From: Tritrichomonas musculus
Lineage: Eukaryota > Parabasalia > Tritrichomonadida > Tritrichomonadidae
DNA: 64,000 nucleotides
Assembly: GCA_039105265.1 (NCBI GenBank)
Contig: JAPFFF010000017.1
Span: forward strand, 2,852,001-2,916,000
Direction: 5' to 3'
Positions 8,372-17,157 of this stretch are shown one piece after another. Positions within the stretch are counted from its first letter, which is position 1. The number at the start of each line of letters is the position of its first letter. The notes below the pieces were generated by a model, which did not search any database, was not told the DNA's origin, and saw only the letters and a program-made list of their open reading frames with translations. Made by a program: the position numbers and the translations under genes.

Positions 8372-8770
8372 TTAAATTTCCTGAATCTTATCAGTGTTTG
8401 GATTGAATTCATTCATGCATTTCTTGCCCTCATCAGTGTATTGGAAGAATTCCCATACCTCATCGTAAAACTTCTTTGGAAAGTGATATGGTATACCATA
8501 ATCATCGTAATCACCAGTAAGCTCATCAATATAGTAATCAAATATTTCTCCATACTCACGAAAAGCAGCATTTTCATCATGAAAAGATATGTATAAGTGA
8601 TTCTGTTCTCTGAATATATCCATTTGTGCGTCTATAATAAAGGGTTCAACAACATCAATAGCATCACGGTCACCATCAATGACTTTATCACAAATGTCAG
8701 CAAAAAGGTCGTACATAGGTGTTTTATATGTACGGAGTTGTTTAGCAGCATAATTAGCAAAGGCTTCCAT
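8372..8770 (-). CDS. Acidic 132-aa protein, specific to Polinton A
   Basis: A 132-residue, Asp/Glu- and Tyr-rich protein (segments REYGEIFDYYIDELTGDYDD and KKFYDEVWEFFQYTDEGKK). It has no relative among the other elements in the window. It is the last gene before A's right end, where B carries an unrelated 68-residue gene. Composition and terminal location would suit a DNA-mimic or accessory protein, but nothing in the sequence identifies one. Confidence 0.6.
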   Translation of the reverse strand: MEAFANYAAKQLRTYKTPMYDLFADICDKVIDGDRDAIDVVEPFIIDAQMDIFREQNHLYISFHDENAAFREYGEIFDYYIDELTGDYDDYGIPYHFPKKFYDEVWEFFQYTDEGKKCMNEFNPNTDKIQEI

Positions 8771-8943
8771 TATATGTAGTGGAAATAAAAAATAAAAAAA
8801 TTTTTAAAAAATATAATTTTTGAAAAATTGTAAAAACTTAGTTATCCTATCAAAACATAATGAGTTGATAAAGGGTTCCAGAAAATTATTCAAATGTATA
8901 GGTTAGTAATGGAAACACGGGTAAAAACAATAACAAGTACACA

Positions 8944-8949
8944 TACCTG
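8944..8949. repeat. Left target-site duplication of Polinton B (TACCTG)
   Basis: Hexamer TACCTG immediately left of the AGTAGTGATAG terminus; an identical hexamer follows the right terminus at 30531. Confidence 0.93.
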
Positions 8950-9067
8950 AGTAGTGATAGTGGACCGTCTGGGCAGGGGATAAAAAATGACCCCCTCGTC
9001 ATAGGGTTTACAGACCCCAAACCTCAGCCCCATGACTCAAAAAATCGCCACTTTTTCAAAATTAGCC
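8950..9067 (+). repeat. Left TIR of Polinton B, 118 bp
   Basis: 118 bp identical in reverse complement to 30413-30530. The match stops abruptly at 9067. The stretch 8771-9189 around it holds only AT-rich sequence from A, the target hexamer, this TIR and the leader of the 68-residue gene. Confidence 0.95.
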
Positions 9068-9189
9068 CTCGAAACTTTCACAAAATGGCATAGACAAATT
9101 TTGAATAAATTGACAAACTCCCAAAAATAACACAACTCAAAAAATAGAACTTTCAAAAATTTTTTATTTTTTTATCAGCAATTTATAAA

Positions 9190-9396
9190 ATGTCAAACCA
9201 AGCCGAAACATTAAGCACCCTCATTAATAGAATCAACAAAAAGCTAAAAGGTTGGAGACCTGCATTAAAATACCTCTACGATAATGATGATGTTGTTGAC
9301 GGAGTACTAAAAGAGATAAATCACTTTATTGAACAACTAAAGAAATTCAACGGACCTGCTGAATTAATTGCTGAACTTGAAGAACTCATTTATTAA
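9190..9396 (+). CDS. Small helical protein specific to Polinton B (68 aa)
   Basis: A 68-residue, predominantly helical protein (LSTLINRINKKLKGW, VVDGVLKEINHFIEQL, AELIAELEELIY). It has no homologue in the other elements. It is the first gene inside the left TIR, preceded by a long A/T tract with TTTATTTTTTT about 25 bp upstream. Function unknown. The frame is open and has a plausible leader, but there is no comparative support. Confidence 0.55.
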   Translation: MSNQAETLSTLINRINKKLKGWRPALKYLYDNDDVVDGVLKEINHFIEQLKKFNGPAELIAELEELIY

Positions 9397-9466
9397 AAAG
9401 ATATCTGAAGTGTCTTCAATGACGTTTTTATTTTTGTTTTTTGTTTTTTAATTTCATGATAAAGAT

Positions 9467-9925
9467 ATGTCAAGTACACCAAAGGTTTATGATTACATCA
9501 ATTCACTTATTGATATGTTGGATGAATCAGAGAAGTTCAAACAATGTGATTTCTCAATTCTGTGTGATAGGTATCCAATACCTTGTGGAAAGGCTGCATA
9601 TAAAGCTAAAGTGTTGTACATATCATTGAAGAACAAAGAGAATGAATTCAAACGATTCTATCACGACAAGATAGTCGACCTCGGGCTCGAATATATAACA
9701 TTAACATCAAATGTCAGAAGAAGAATATCAACGAATTCACTTGAGTTCTTCGCTGAAGGCTCAAATGAAGAACAATCATTTAAAGATTACAAGTATTATA
9801 ATTACAGTATCAGGAAAGTTAATGATAAGAAAACAAAGGAACTCATCGAACAGATGAGACAAAAATATAATATCAATACGCCTCGTCTGTTTGTAGGTGT
9901 TCAACAACAAATTGTATTAGATTAA
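9467..9925 (+). CDS. Conserved 152-aa protein convergent with ATPase
   Basis: Polinton B copy of the KVYDYINSLI family: FSILCDRYP, KAKVLYISLKN, TSNVRRRISTNSLEFF, YYNYSIRK and a QKYNINTPRLFVG tail. It overlaps the ATPase 3' end by 4 bp in convergent orientation. The start follows a TATTTTTG motif at 9429-9436. Function unknown; strong conservation over three elements shows it is a core gene. Confidence 0.82.
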   Translation: MSSTPKVYDYINSLIDMLDESEKFKQCDFSILCDRYPIPCGKAAYKAKVLYISLKNKENEFKRFYHDKIVDLGLEYITLTSNVRRRISTNSLEFFAEGSNEEQSFKDYKYYNYSIRKVNDKKTKELIEQMRQKYNINTPRLFVGVQQQIVLD

Positions 9926-10836
9926 TGAATCTCAATTGTATTTGTTCTTGTATTGACTAACACGAATTGATGACCTGATAAGTCTTTATATTTTTGCCAT
10001 AAATGTTCAAACTCAATCGGAATCGGAACTTGATGATATATGTAGCCGAGTTTCTGTCGTGAATAACCACTAAAGATAAAGAATGATGTCGCGTTATGTT
10101 TATATTCAGTTTTGATTGCTTTGAAGAACTGAATATTAATGTAAACGATTGAATGTTTATGTCTGAGCTGTGAAACATAATTTGTAAAGTAATCAGTCTT
10201 TAAAATTAATGAACGGCTTGCATCTTCACAAAGAATGATTGTGTTTAATGGTTCATTTGGTTGACCTAACTTATTGATATGAAGAAACTCAAACATATCG
10301 TTTAAGGTCTTTTCATTGATTACTATTTTTGGGGTCGAACAATATTTATCATATAGCTCTTTATATAAATCAAGTTGTTTAAGATATTCTTCAGCGTTTG
10401 AATCACTAATAACTTTGATCGGAAGTTGTATCAATTCACGTTGAGCAATAAATGTAGCGTCATTGATTGTTCCGCTCTTAGATATATAAACGATTAAATG
10501 AAAGTCAGAGTTCTTTAATCTTGACATTTGAATGATATCTCTTAAAACGACATGGCTCTTTCCTCTTCCTTGATTTCCGACAAGTATGTTCAATGAATTG
10601 TATTGTGCATAGATTCCTTTCGCGATCGGTCTGATTGATTCATTCTTTATTTTTGATTCATTGCGTTGATAAGCTTTGTTCATCTCATCATCAATATTAA
10701 ATGTCTTTTCATTAACTGTTGGCTTGAATGATTCATATTCGAATGCAAAACTCATTCGGTCATCATCATAATCAGAGCTATCAGAGAATAAAATCTCTTT
10801 ATAATTAAAGTGCGTCGGTTTCATGAAACCTTTCAT
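9922..10836 (-). CDS. ATP: A32/FtsK-HerA-like packaging ATPase of Polinton B
   Basis: An approximately 300-residue ATPase with Walker A GNQGRGKS and Walker B NTIILCEDA. The sensor-like FFIFSGYSRQKLGYIYHQVP and the LRHKHSIVYINIQFFK strand are shared with A and D. Either of two close Met codons could start it; the second (10824), giving MKPTHFNYKE, aligns best with A. The neighbours are the membrane microprotein upstream and the 152-residue gene downstream. Confidence 0.9.
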   Translation of the reverse strand: MKGFMKPTHFNYKEILFSDSSDYDDDRMSFAFEYESFKPTVNEKTFNIDDEMNKAYQRNESKIKNESIRPIAKGIYAQYNSLNILVGNQGRGKSHVVLRDIIQMSRLKNSDFHLIVYISKSGTINDATFIAQRELIQLPIKVISDSNAEEYLKQLDLYKELYDKYCSTPKIVINEKTLNDMFEFLHINKLGQPNEPLNTIILCEDASRSLILKTDYFTNYVSQLRHKHSIVYINIQFFKAIKTEYKHNATSFFIFSGYSRQKLGYIYHQVPIPIEFEHLWQKYKDLSGHQFVLVNTRTNTIEIH

Positions 10837-10860
10837 TTCTTTAGTTTTCGTTAAAGCTCT

Positions 10861-10992
10861 TCATGAATACATTTTTGTTCTTATCTCTTCACTGAGTTCT
10901 GGTTCCTTGTCTGGTATCATTAAAGATACTTCAACAATCTTCACTAAAAATAAACCTGTTAATAATGAAACCACTAATATTTCATATATCAT
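10861..10992 (-). CDS. Single-span membrane microprotein of Polinton B (43 aa)
   Basis: The frame reads MIYEILVVSLLTGLFLVKIV, one hydrophobic span, followed by a tail containing PDKEPELSEEIRTKMYS. It matches the 39- and 49-residue microproteins of A and D in position and tail. It sits between the RARILSSEND gene and the ATPase with about 10 bp to the former and about 25 bp to the latter. Confidence 0.75.
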   Translation of the reverse strand: MIYEILVVSLLTGLFLVKIVEVSLMIPDKEPELSEEIRTKMYS

Positions 10993-11002
10993 TTATTAGT
11001 TT

Positions 11003-11578
11003 TTAAATACATGTTTTTAATGAAATGTTGTGTCTAATGAGTTCGGTATAAATGCTATTATATTTGTATTTCAAGTCATTTGATTCATTATTTTTGTACA
11101 CCAATATCCTATCAATTAAAAGATATTTGGAACGAGAAACACAACCATTACACGAACAATCATCATTGACAATCAATTCAACTTTATCTGCTTGTGTTAG
11201 TAATTTGATGAGCTCCATTAATGTATTTGAATGACAAATTAATAAATCATTGACTTTTATTGGGTTTGTTTCATAGATTGACAACAATATCTCAAGAAAT
11301 TTGTTTTTGGTTTCAAGTTCTGTTATATCAGCTTCTATATCACTTATACCTCTTTCTAGGGAAACGTTGTTTGTTGGAAGCTGTGATTGATATACTCCAT
11401 TCATCTGAGGTATAGTAAAATTTGTGGCTTGAGATGATTGTGGTAATGGTTGAACTGATGGATATTCAACTGGTTGTGGTTGCTTTGGTTTGATGTTTAT
11501 ATTAATACTGGTTGATTGTTCCTGCTTAACTGATGCATCGTTCTCACTGGAAAGAATACGTGCACGGTTTAAAGACAT
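11003..11578 (-). CDS. Conserved RARILSSEND protein (191 aa)
   Basis: Polinton B copy. It starts MSLNRARILSSENDAS, followed by KQEQ and a Pro/Gln-rich linker. The C-terminal domain has ENKFLEILLSIYETNPIKVN-like text (TKNKFLEILLSIYETNP), LLICHSNTLMELIKLL, KVELIVNDDCSCNGC and a final KTCI. The paired cysteines (C-x-GC) are kept in all three copies and could bind metal. Function unknown. Confidence 0.82.
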   Translation of the reverse strand: MSLNRARILSSENDASVKQEQSTSININIKPKQPQPVEYPSVQPLPQSSQATNFTIPQMNGVYQSQLPTNNVSLERGISDIEADITELETKNKFLEILLSIYETNPIKVNDLLICHSNTLMELIKLLTQADKVELIVNDDCSCNGCVSRSKYLLIDRILVYKNNESNDLKYKYNSIYTELIRHNISLKTCI

Positions 11579-11626
11579 TTGAATAAAAATAAAACAACAT
11601 TAATGATGAGTCATTCAATGATTCAT

Positions 11627-11872
11627 TTATAAAGTCATTTGTTCAGCTGATTTAATACGTTCATCAATGGTTCTTAATTGTATTTTGATTGATTCAATAT
11701 CATTAAATAGCTGTTTATATATCGACAGTATGTGAATCATCTTATCAAAAGTTCCGTTTAATGCGTCATCTTCAGAATTCATACATTTATCAAATATCTT
11801 ATCCTTTACCCTTCTAAACTGAGCGTGTAAAGATGATGTATCACAACTCAAACCATTAATAGCACTATTCAT
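11627..11872 (-). CDS. Short helical protein of Polinton B (81 aa)
   Basis: An 81-residue helical protein (RRVKDKIFDKC, IHILSIYKQLFNDIESIKIQ, TIDERIKSAEQ). It is not clearly homologous to the 75-77 residue coiled-coil gene but is similar in size and helical character, and B carries both. A CAAAAATA motif (minus-strand TATTTTTG) lies 7 bp upstream of the start at 11879-11886. Function unknown. Confidence 0.6.
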   Translation of the reverse strand: MNSAINGLSCDTSSLHAQFRRVKDKIFDKCMNSEDDALNGTFDKMIHILSIYKQLFNDIESIKIQLRTIDERIKSAEQMTL

Positions 11873-11896
11873 TTAAACCAAAAATAAAACTTCAAA

Positions 11897-11960
11897 ATGA
11901 TTTTTGATGACTGATACCTAAAATATAAGTCATTTATTTGATTTCAATTGAAGGTTAAAA
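11897..11960 (+). repeat. Boundary repeat B1
   Basis: Contains GATGACTGATACCTAAAATA and a core GATTTCAATTGAAGGTTAAAA. It is a direct copy of B2 and is inverted with respect to B3 and B4. It separates the ATPase-side gene block from the pPolB block. Confidence 0.8.
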
Positions 11961-11969
11961 TTAACCCTT

Positions 11970-12377
11970 TTAATAGCTCTTTTTATTATCATTGTCATCT
12001 TCATTGTCATGCGTCTTTTGCCTTTTGAATGTGAGAATCCTGTTAATCATGTATGATGTTATATTTATATTTAAATGCTTTTGAATCAATTGTTTTGCAA
12101 ATGATGCTTGTTTATGTTGTGGTAGTTTCATTATTTCTTTCATTCGTTCATCATCAAGGAACTGTATAACTAATTCACGGTCATGAGCGTTCAAGAACTT
12201 TGATGAATTGAATAAAGCTCGTTTTGGTTTATCATCTTTTATTTGATTCTCTTCATCTGATGAATCATTATTGTCATTGTCAAATGAACCTTCATTATCA
12301 TCTGATTTAGCAATTAATATTGTTAACAAATGATGTATTTCTTCAACATGCTTCATTATCTCTCTTAATTCTGTCAT
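11970..12377 (-). CDS. Small acidic/helical protein beside pPolB (135 aa)
   Basis: The start was placed at MTELREIMKHVEEIHHLL because the E and D homologues begin with the same kind of helix. An acidic Asp/Asn-rich linker separates it from a conserved C-terminal domain: F-N-x-SKFL (LFNSSKFLNAHDRE), then FAKQLIQKHLNINITSYMINRIL. The C-terminal helices suggest a DNA- or polymerase-binding domain. Homologues are 144 aa in E and 158 aa in D, each adjacent to pPolB. It could be a regulator or terminal-protein accessory; unproven. Confidence 0.75.
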   Translation of the reverse strand: MTELREIMKHVEEIHHLLTILIAKSDDNEGSFDNDNNDSSDEENQIKDDKPKRALFNSSKFLNAHDRELVIQFLDDERMKEIMKLPQHKQASFAKQLIQKHLNINITSYMINRILTFKRQKTHDNEDDNDNKKSY

Positions 12378-12471
12378 TTCAATGAAATAAAAAACTCTAA
12401 TTATTTTTTTATTTTTTTGATTTAACATTTTTTCAAAATTCAAATAATTTGATTTTTTAATTATATCATAA

Positions 12472-15400
12472 ATGAGTTCTCGTTATTACTATCAAAAAGA
12501 TACCAAATCATTTGTTATTGAACAAATCAGGTATATCAATAATGAACTTCAATTAAAACCTCGCTTATCAACATCTAAACCTAGTGATTATGATGTTAAA
12601 CACTTCAAATCAATCTTAGAAAACTATCTGAATTCATTCGGTTTTAGAGAACATGAAGGTGATAGAATCAATGACATATCAATATCAGATTTCGTTAAAA
12701 GAATGAAAAGAGAAGCAGAAGAACCAGAAGAAGAGGAGGAGGAAGAGGAACAATATGAAGAAGAACAAGATGATGAACAACAACAAAAACAAAAACAAAT
12801 CGAGAACAACATTAAAATAGCTCATGATGCTCTAAACAAAGCCCTTCAATTAATCAAATCTGAAAATATATTATTGAGACCATTACCGCCAAAGACAAAC
12901 AAACAGCCTCAACGATATGAAGACATCAGATTTAACAATGAAAATGCTGAATTAATTGAATATCTCAAAAAGTTTAGCTATAAAGGTGTTCATTCAAAAC
13001 ATAATTCATATTTCATAATCAATGAACCTGAGAACTTTGATGAAGCAGTAGAAGCTTGCAGTCATTTCATTGATCAGTTCCCGAACGATAGTGAAAAGGT
13101 TGAACGATTAGATGAAGACAGTAAAGAACCGATTAAAATATATTACAATAACGGAGTTTCATCAATTGAAGACATCAATGAATATTTGACTGAAACTGTA
13201 TTTAAACAAGAAGTGAAACCGTTCAAAATATATTTTCAATTGACAGGCATATTTGAGATTCCGCCAAAGAATGAAAGTGAAAGATATACATATGAAGCAA
13301 GTGAAATCAAATGGAAAAACTATAAATCATCAATTCCGATAATAGTCAGAGAGAATAAAGATATTGACAAAGTTAAACTGTATGTTGAATCAAAAATACA
13401 TGAATATGAAACCACTACTTCAAACATCAAATTATGTATCGTTTGGAGTGTTTCATTTACAATCTCACGAGTTGTTAAGATAACAGGTAAGATTGATGAT
13501 TTACCAAAAGAATTCATTAAAAATAAATATATCATTATTGATAACGTCGATGATTGTTTGTGTTGGTATCGTTTCCTTGCTTGCTGTTTGAATAAAGAAT
13601 TAATGAAAAGACCGTTCACAATCTCAGACCGAACAGCAGCAGCAAAGAAAATATTATGTGATGAACACGGTTTGAGTTATACAAAGAAGCCTTCAAAAGC
13701 AGCAAAACAATTAATAAACTCATTCAAAGGAATCACGATTGAAGAAATGAAAGAATCAGCGAAGAAGCATAACATTAATGTCAACATTTATGAATATGAC
13801 AAAGAGAAACATATTTATGATTTACAGGATCAATGGCATAACGTCGATGATGAAACAAAAACGTTTTCAGCTCTGTTGTATTCAAAAGATAAGATACTTC
13901 ATATCATGTACATCATCAACGCTGAAGCATTAACAAACATTCATATATGCCCGCAATGCGGTTCATATATTCACAAAGGACATGAACATATGGATAGATT
14001 CAATAACCATGTCAAGAAATGTGACGGAAGATTCAAAAAGGATTTCATTCCTTCACGAGAAGCTTTACCATATTGTCCACATATCTTAAACAATCCTGTT
14101 TATTTGTATTGTCTTTCATATGAACTTGAATGGAAGCCAACAAAGCATTATATCACTTATGATTTTGAAACAATGGAGCAAAAGATTGAAAAGAAAGTCA
14201 GTGATAAATCAGTTATCAATTCTCGATTGATTCCTTTGAGTGTTTCATCATGTGTGAAACTTGATAAAGGTTTGATAACAAAGAACTTTGATATAAGAAC
14301 AAATGAATTCATTGCCAAATGGATTGACTGGTTATTTGTTGTTGGCTGTGATGTGTATGTTGATAAGTTGAATCATTTGAAGAGCTTTATTAAAGATAAA
14401 TCGGAAGAAGAACTCAATAAAATAGATACATCATTGAAAACAATAACAGTATTCGGTTTTAATTCATCACGATTTGATTCAAACTTATTCAAAGAGCAAT
14501 TGATTAAAAATCATTGGTCTATCGATAGCGGAATGATTGGAACTGCTTCATCACTGAAACAATTCATATTGAAATCATCAAAGTACCCTATTCGATTGAG
14601 GTTCATTGACGCACAAGCATTTGTTGCCGGAGGTACGCTCAAACAGTTTGGAATCGATTTTGGCAACTCCGTTGACTCAAGCTTCGCTTGCGGAGGTATA
14701 TCTAACAGTTCGAAAGGTGTATTTCCTTATGAAGCAATCAACAGTGATAATTATAATGAAGTGTTGTCAAAGAGTGAACCGTTCAAATATGAAGACTTCT
14801 ACAGTTATCTCAATCAAAAGAACCCATTAACGAAAGCTGATTATGAAGAGTATTTGAATGATTCAAAGAGGTTTGCAACACGTTGGGATTATTTGTTATC
14901 ATACAATGACAATGATGTTGAAATGATGATTAAACCGATTGATAATCTTATTCAAATGAATGCTGAATATAAAGTTGATTTGATAAGTAATCTTTCATTG
15001 TCAAAGAATGCTTCATGTATCAAATATGCTCTCGCTTATAAAGATTTCAATCCTAAGAACGACTATGAAACCATCAATAAATCAAATACATTTAAGCCGT
15101 CAATGAAATGGTGGTTAAATAAATGTGATAACTATCGAAAGCAAGATGAAAAACATAACCAGAAGCTGCGAACACTCGCTGCCTCCGACGAACGGAGGAC
15201 GAAAGAAAACCAACGCGATATATCAAAATGTGTTAGTGAAAAAGATTTTGATGCTTTCATGAAATTGTATGAATCAAATGAAACAGGTAAATGTCATTTA
15301 TGTGGTGAACACTTTACTTACAACAACAAGCCGACACTTGACCGAATAGATAACAACAAAGGACATCAGATTGATAACTGTTTGTTGGCTTGTGCTGAAT

Positions 15401-17103
15401 GTAATCGTTTAAGACAACGTGATGATGATAAGATAACAAGAACCAAAATACAATTGAAGAAATTCTGTAAGCTCCATCACCTTCCGACACTCATAACTGA
15501 TGAAAAAGAATACTACAACTTGAGAGAGAATATAACGGGAGGTTTATCAAATGTACTTCATCGAGTGAACATCAGAGGTCAAACATTAATCAATAAACTC
15601 AAATATGATGCCGTTAATGACAGAATCATTAGCTATGACACTTCAAACATAGTTTCACACGTTGCTGGTATTGATTTCAATTCATTATATCCTTCATCAT
15701 TCAGTTCAGTAAAACATTCATTCAATCCTTATCACGGAGGAATCATGTACATGCCTGGTTCATTTATAAAACGATTTGATGTTTATGATGAAGATGGAAA
15801 CAAGAATGAAAAGGTATTTAATGCTGCAATGAATATCATTCAATCAAAGAAGCGTTTTAATGCTAACCCTGAGTTTATATTCAAAGCTGAAGTCAAATTG
15901 AGATGCCCGAAGAATAAAATTAATGATTTGATTAACTTTCCCCCTGTGTTTAGAAACATCAATATAATGAATGATGAACAAACGATAGGAAGCTATATGT
16001 ACCAATATATGAAAGACAATAAACTGAATTCAGCCGATAAAGAAACAAGAAAGCTGACAATGTTGCTTGATACATGCGGTACATTTATGACGTTCTCGAA
16101 TTATTATTTATGGTTTTTAATCGACCACGGACTTATTGTTGATGACATTAAGAGCTTAAGTTTATATGAAGCTCATGACGGTTTTAATCAATTTGTTTGC
16201 GAGTTTATGAAGAAGCGTCAGGATATATTGTCAGGAAAGACAAAAGGTAAAGCTGCTAACGGCAGCCTTGCAAACGAAGTTTGTAACGAAAAGTTTTACA
16301 AGATTAGTATGAACGGATCTTACGGATATGACGGAATGAATTCAGAGAACTTCAATAAAGTCAGAATTGTTGATAAAAATAAAGCCTTTCAATTGATTGC
16401 ATCCGATACTTATCGCAATGGATGTAAATTGTCAAATGATTGTTATTTGATACAATCACAACCTCATTCATTCAAATGTAATACATGTCTTCAGGAATCA
16501 TTCTGGACATTAGACAATGCGAAATATTGGTATTTGACTTTTCTTTATGACTTTCTTTACAAATGCATTGACATGAATAAAATTCATTTCAACTCGGTCG
16601 ATACAGACAGCCTGTACATGTCAATCGCAGGAAATATGAATAAACCGATTAATCAGCTGTTTGATTACGTCATCAAAGACAAAACATTTTATGATAAACA
16701 CATTTATTCATTTATGCCAAATCCTGCAATCAATGATGTATATGATGAGAAAAAGATTCTCGGTTGTTGTGTAGAAAAGTTCGGAGCAAATCAAGTTGCT
16801 TTATGCGCTAAATGTTATACGATTTGGAGTGATGACAAAACAATATCACTTAAACTCAAAGGTGTTTCATTGAAGAAGAACAACATCAAATCAAGTGATT
16901 ATAAAGATGTCATTGATAAGCAATCAATAATGAAAGGCAAAAATATAAACCTTCAAATGAATTCACAACTGATGAGTAAGATAACTGTTATCAAAAATTC
17001 TTTAACAGCAGCTCATACAAAAATGTTAGTGTTATCAAATCAATGTTGTTGTCCCTACATTTACGGAATGAATGCATCAAGCTATTTCATTGAAAACCAT
17101 TAA
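12472..17103 (+). CDS. pPolB: Protein-primed family B DNA polymerase of Polinton B, with embedded HNH-type domain
   Basis: A 1543-residue polymerase expected to replicate the element. Order: acidic N-terminus; a Cys/His domain with DDCLCWYRFLACCL (about 359) and LHIMYI (about 476) resembling an OTU/papain-like fold; a Cys2-His2-like knuckle CPQCGSYIHKGHEHMDRF (about 492); exonuclease motifs YDFETMEQ (562), FNSSRFDSN (661) and YNDNDVEMM (810); an HNH-type domain CHLC...LDRIDN..GH...LACAECN (about 940-1000); then polymerase motifs DFNSLYPSS (1066), KISMNGSYG (1276) and DTDS (1376). Several GC-rich micro-hairpins are inserted in frame and absent from the D and E copies. The frame is open throughout. 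Confidence 0.95.
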   Translation: MSSRYYYQKDTKSFVIEQIRYINNELQLKPRLSTSKPSDYDVKHFKSILENYLNSFGFREHEGDRINDISISDFVKRMKREAEEPEEEEEEEEQYEEEQDDEQQQKQKQIENNIKIAHDALNKALQLIKSENILLRPLPPKTNKQPQRYEDIRFNNENAELIEYLKKFSYKGVHSKHNSYFIINEPENFDEAVEACSHFIDQFPNDSEKVERLDEDSKEPIKIYYNNGVSSIEDINEYLTETVFKQEVKPFKIYFQLTGIFEIPPKNESERYTYEASEIKWKNYKSSIPIIVRENKDIDKVKLYVESKIHEYETTTSNIKLCIVWSVSFTISRVVKITGKIDDLPKEFIKNKYIIIDNVDDCLCWYRFLACCLNKELMKRPFTISDRTAAAKKILCDEHGLSYTKKPSKAAKQLINSFKGITIEEMKESAKKHNINVNIYEYDKEKHIYDLQDQWHNVDDETKTFSALLYSKDKILHIMYIINAEALTNIHICPQCGSYIHKGHEHMDRFNNHVKKCDGRFKKDFIPSREALPYCPHILNNPVYLYCLSYELEWKPTKHYITYDFETMEQKIEKKVSDKSVINSRLIPLSVSSCVKLDKGLITKNFDIRTNEFIAKWIDWLFVVGCDVYVDKLNHLKSFIKDKSEEELNKIDTSLKTITVFGFNSSRFDSNLFKEQLIKNHWSIDSGMIGTASSLKQFILKSSKYPIRLRFIDAQAFVAGGTLKQFGIDFGNSVDSSFACGGISNSSKGVFPYEAINSDNYNEVLSKSEPFKYEDFYSYLNQKNPLTKADYEEYLNDSKRFATRWDYLLSYNDNDVEMMIKPIDNLIQMNAEYKVDLISNLSLSKNASCIKYALAYKDFNPKNDYETINKSNTFKPSMKWWLNKCDNYRKQDEKHNQKLRTLAASDERRTKENQRDISKCVSEKDFDAFMKLYESNETGKCHLCGEHFTYNNKPTLDRIDNNKGHQIDNCLLACAECNRLRQRDDDKITRTKIQLKKFCKLHHLPTLITDEKEYYNLRENITGGLSNVLHRVNIRGQTLINKLKYDAVNDRIISYDTSNIVSHVAGIDFNSLYPSSFSSVKHSFNPYHGGIMYMPGSFIKRFDVYDEDGNKNEKVFNAAMNIIQSKKRFNANPEFIFKAEVKLRCPKNKINDLINFPPVFRNINIMNDEQTIGSYMYQYMKDNKLNSADKETRKLTMLLDTCGTFMTFSNYYLWFLIDHGLIVDDIKSLSLYEAHDGFNQFVCEFMKKRQDILSGKTKGKAANGSLANEVCNEKFYKISMNGSYGYDGMNSENFNKVRIVDKNKAFQLIASDTYRNGCKLSNDCYLIQSQPHSFKCNTCLQESFWTLDNAKYWYLTFLYDFLYKCIDMNKIHFNSVDTDSLYMSIAGNMNKPINQLFDYVIKDKTFYDKHIYSFMPNPAINDVYDEKKILGCCVEKFGANQVALCAKCYTIWSDDKTISLKLKGVSLKKNNIKSSDYKDVIDKQSIMKGKNINLQMNSQLMSKITVIKNSLTAAHTKMLVLSNQCCCPYIYGMNASSYFIENH
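14667..14695. repeat. In-frame micro-hairpin in pPolB (nested stems)
   Basis: Outer stem CTCCG/CGGAG encloses an inner stem CAAGC-TTC-GCTTG. The D and E polymerases lack the corresponding residues (SVDSSFACGG in B), so this is an in-frame addition. Confidence 0.75.
15182..15198. repeat. In-frame micro-hairpin in pPolB
   Basis: Stem CCTCCG/CGGAGG with loop ACGAA, in a segment (LAASDERRT) not present in the D and E copies. Confidence 0.7.
16252..16283. repeat. Two in-frame micro-hairpins in pPolB
   Basis: GCTGC-TAACG-GCAGC followed by CAAAC-GAA-GTTTG. They encode KAANGSLANEVC just before the motif B region, where the E and D copies go straight from the SGK/SGA segment to GNEKFYKIS. Confidence 0.75.
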
Positions 17104-17143
17104 ACAATTAATTTGATGATTTTATTTTAAAAAATCATTTTTT

Positions 17144-17151
17144 TATTTTTG
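17144..17151 (+). promoter_or_regulatory. TATTTTTG upstream motif of HNH gene
   Basis: TATTTTTG ending 6 bp before the ATG at 17158; the same octamer occurs close upstream of many Polinton starts in this window. Confidence 0.45.
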
Positions 17152-17157
17152 TTATAA

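Larger units (their letters stand above)
1..8949. mobile_element. Polinton A, main visible part
   Basis: This is the right-hand part of a Polinton whose left end lies outside the window. It carries the integrase, major capsid, amphipathic, coiled-coil, ATPase and small membrane-protein genes typical of the family. Its right terminus is not at 8949: copy B is inserted here, and the last ~100 bp of A resume at 30531-30630. The ATPase-to-capsid part looks whole; one accessory HNH gene is broken. A is younger than C (A is inserted in C) and older than B (B is inserted in A). Confidence 0.85.
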
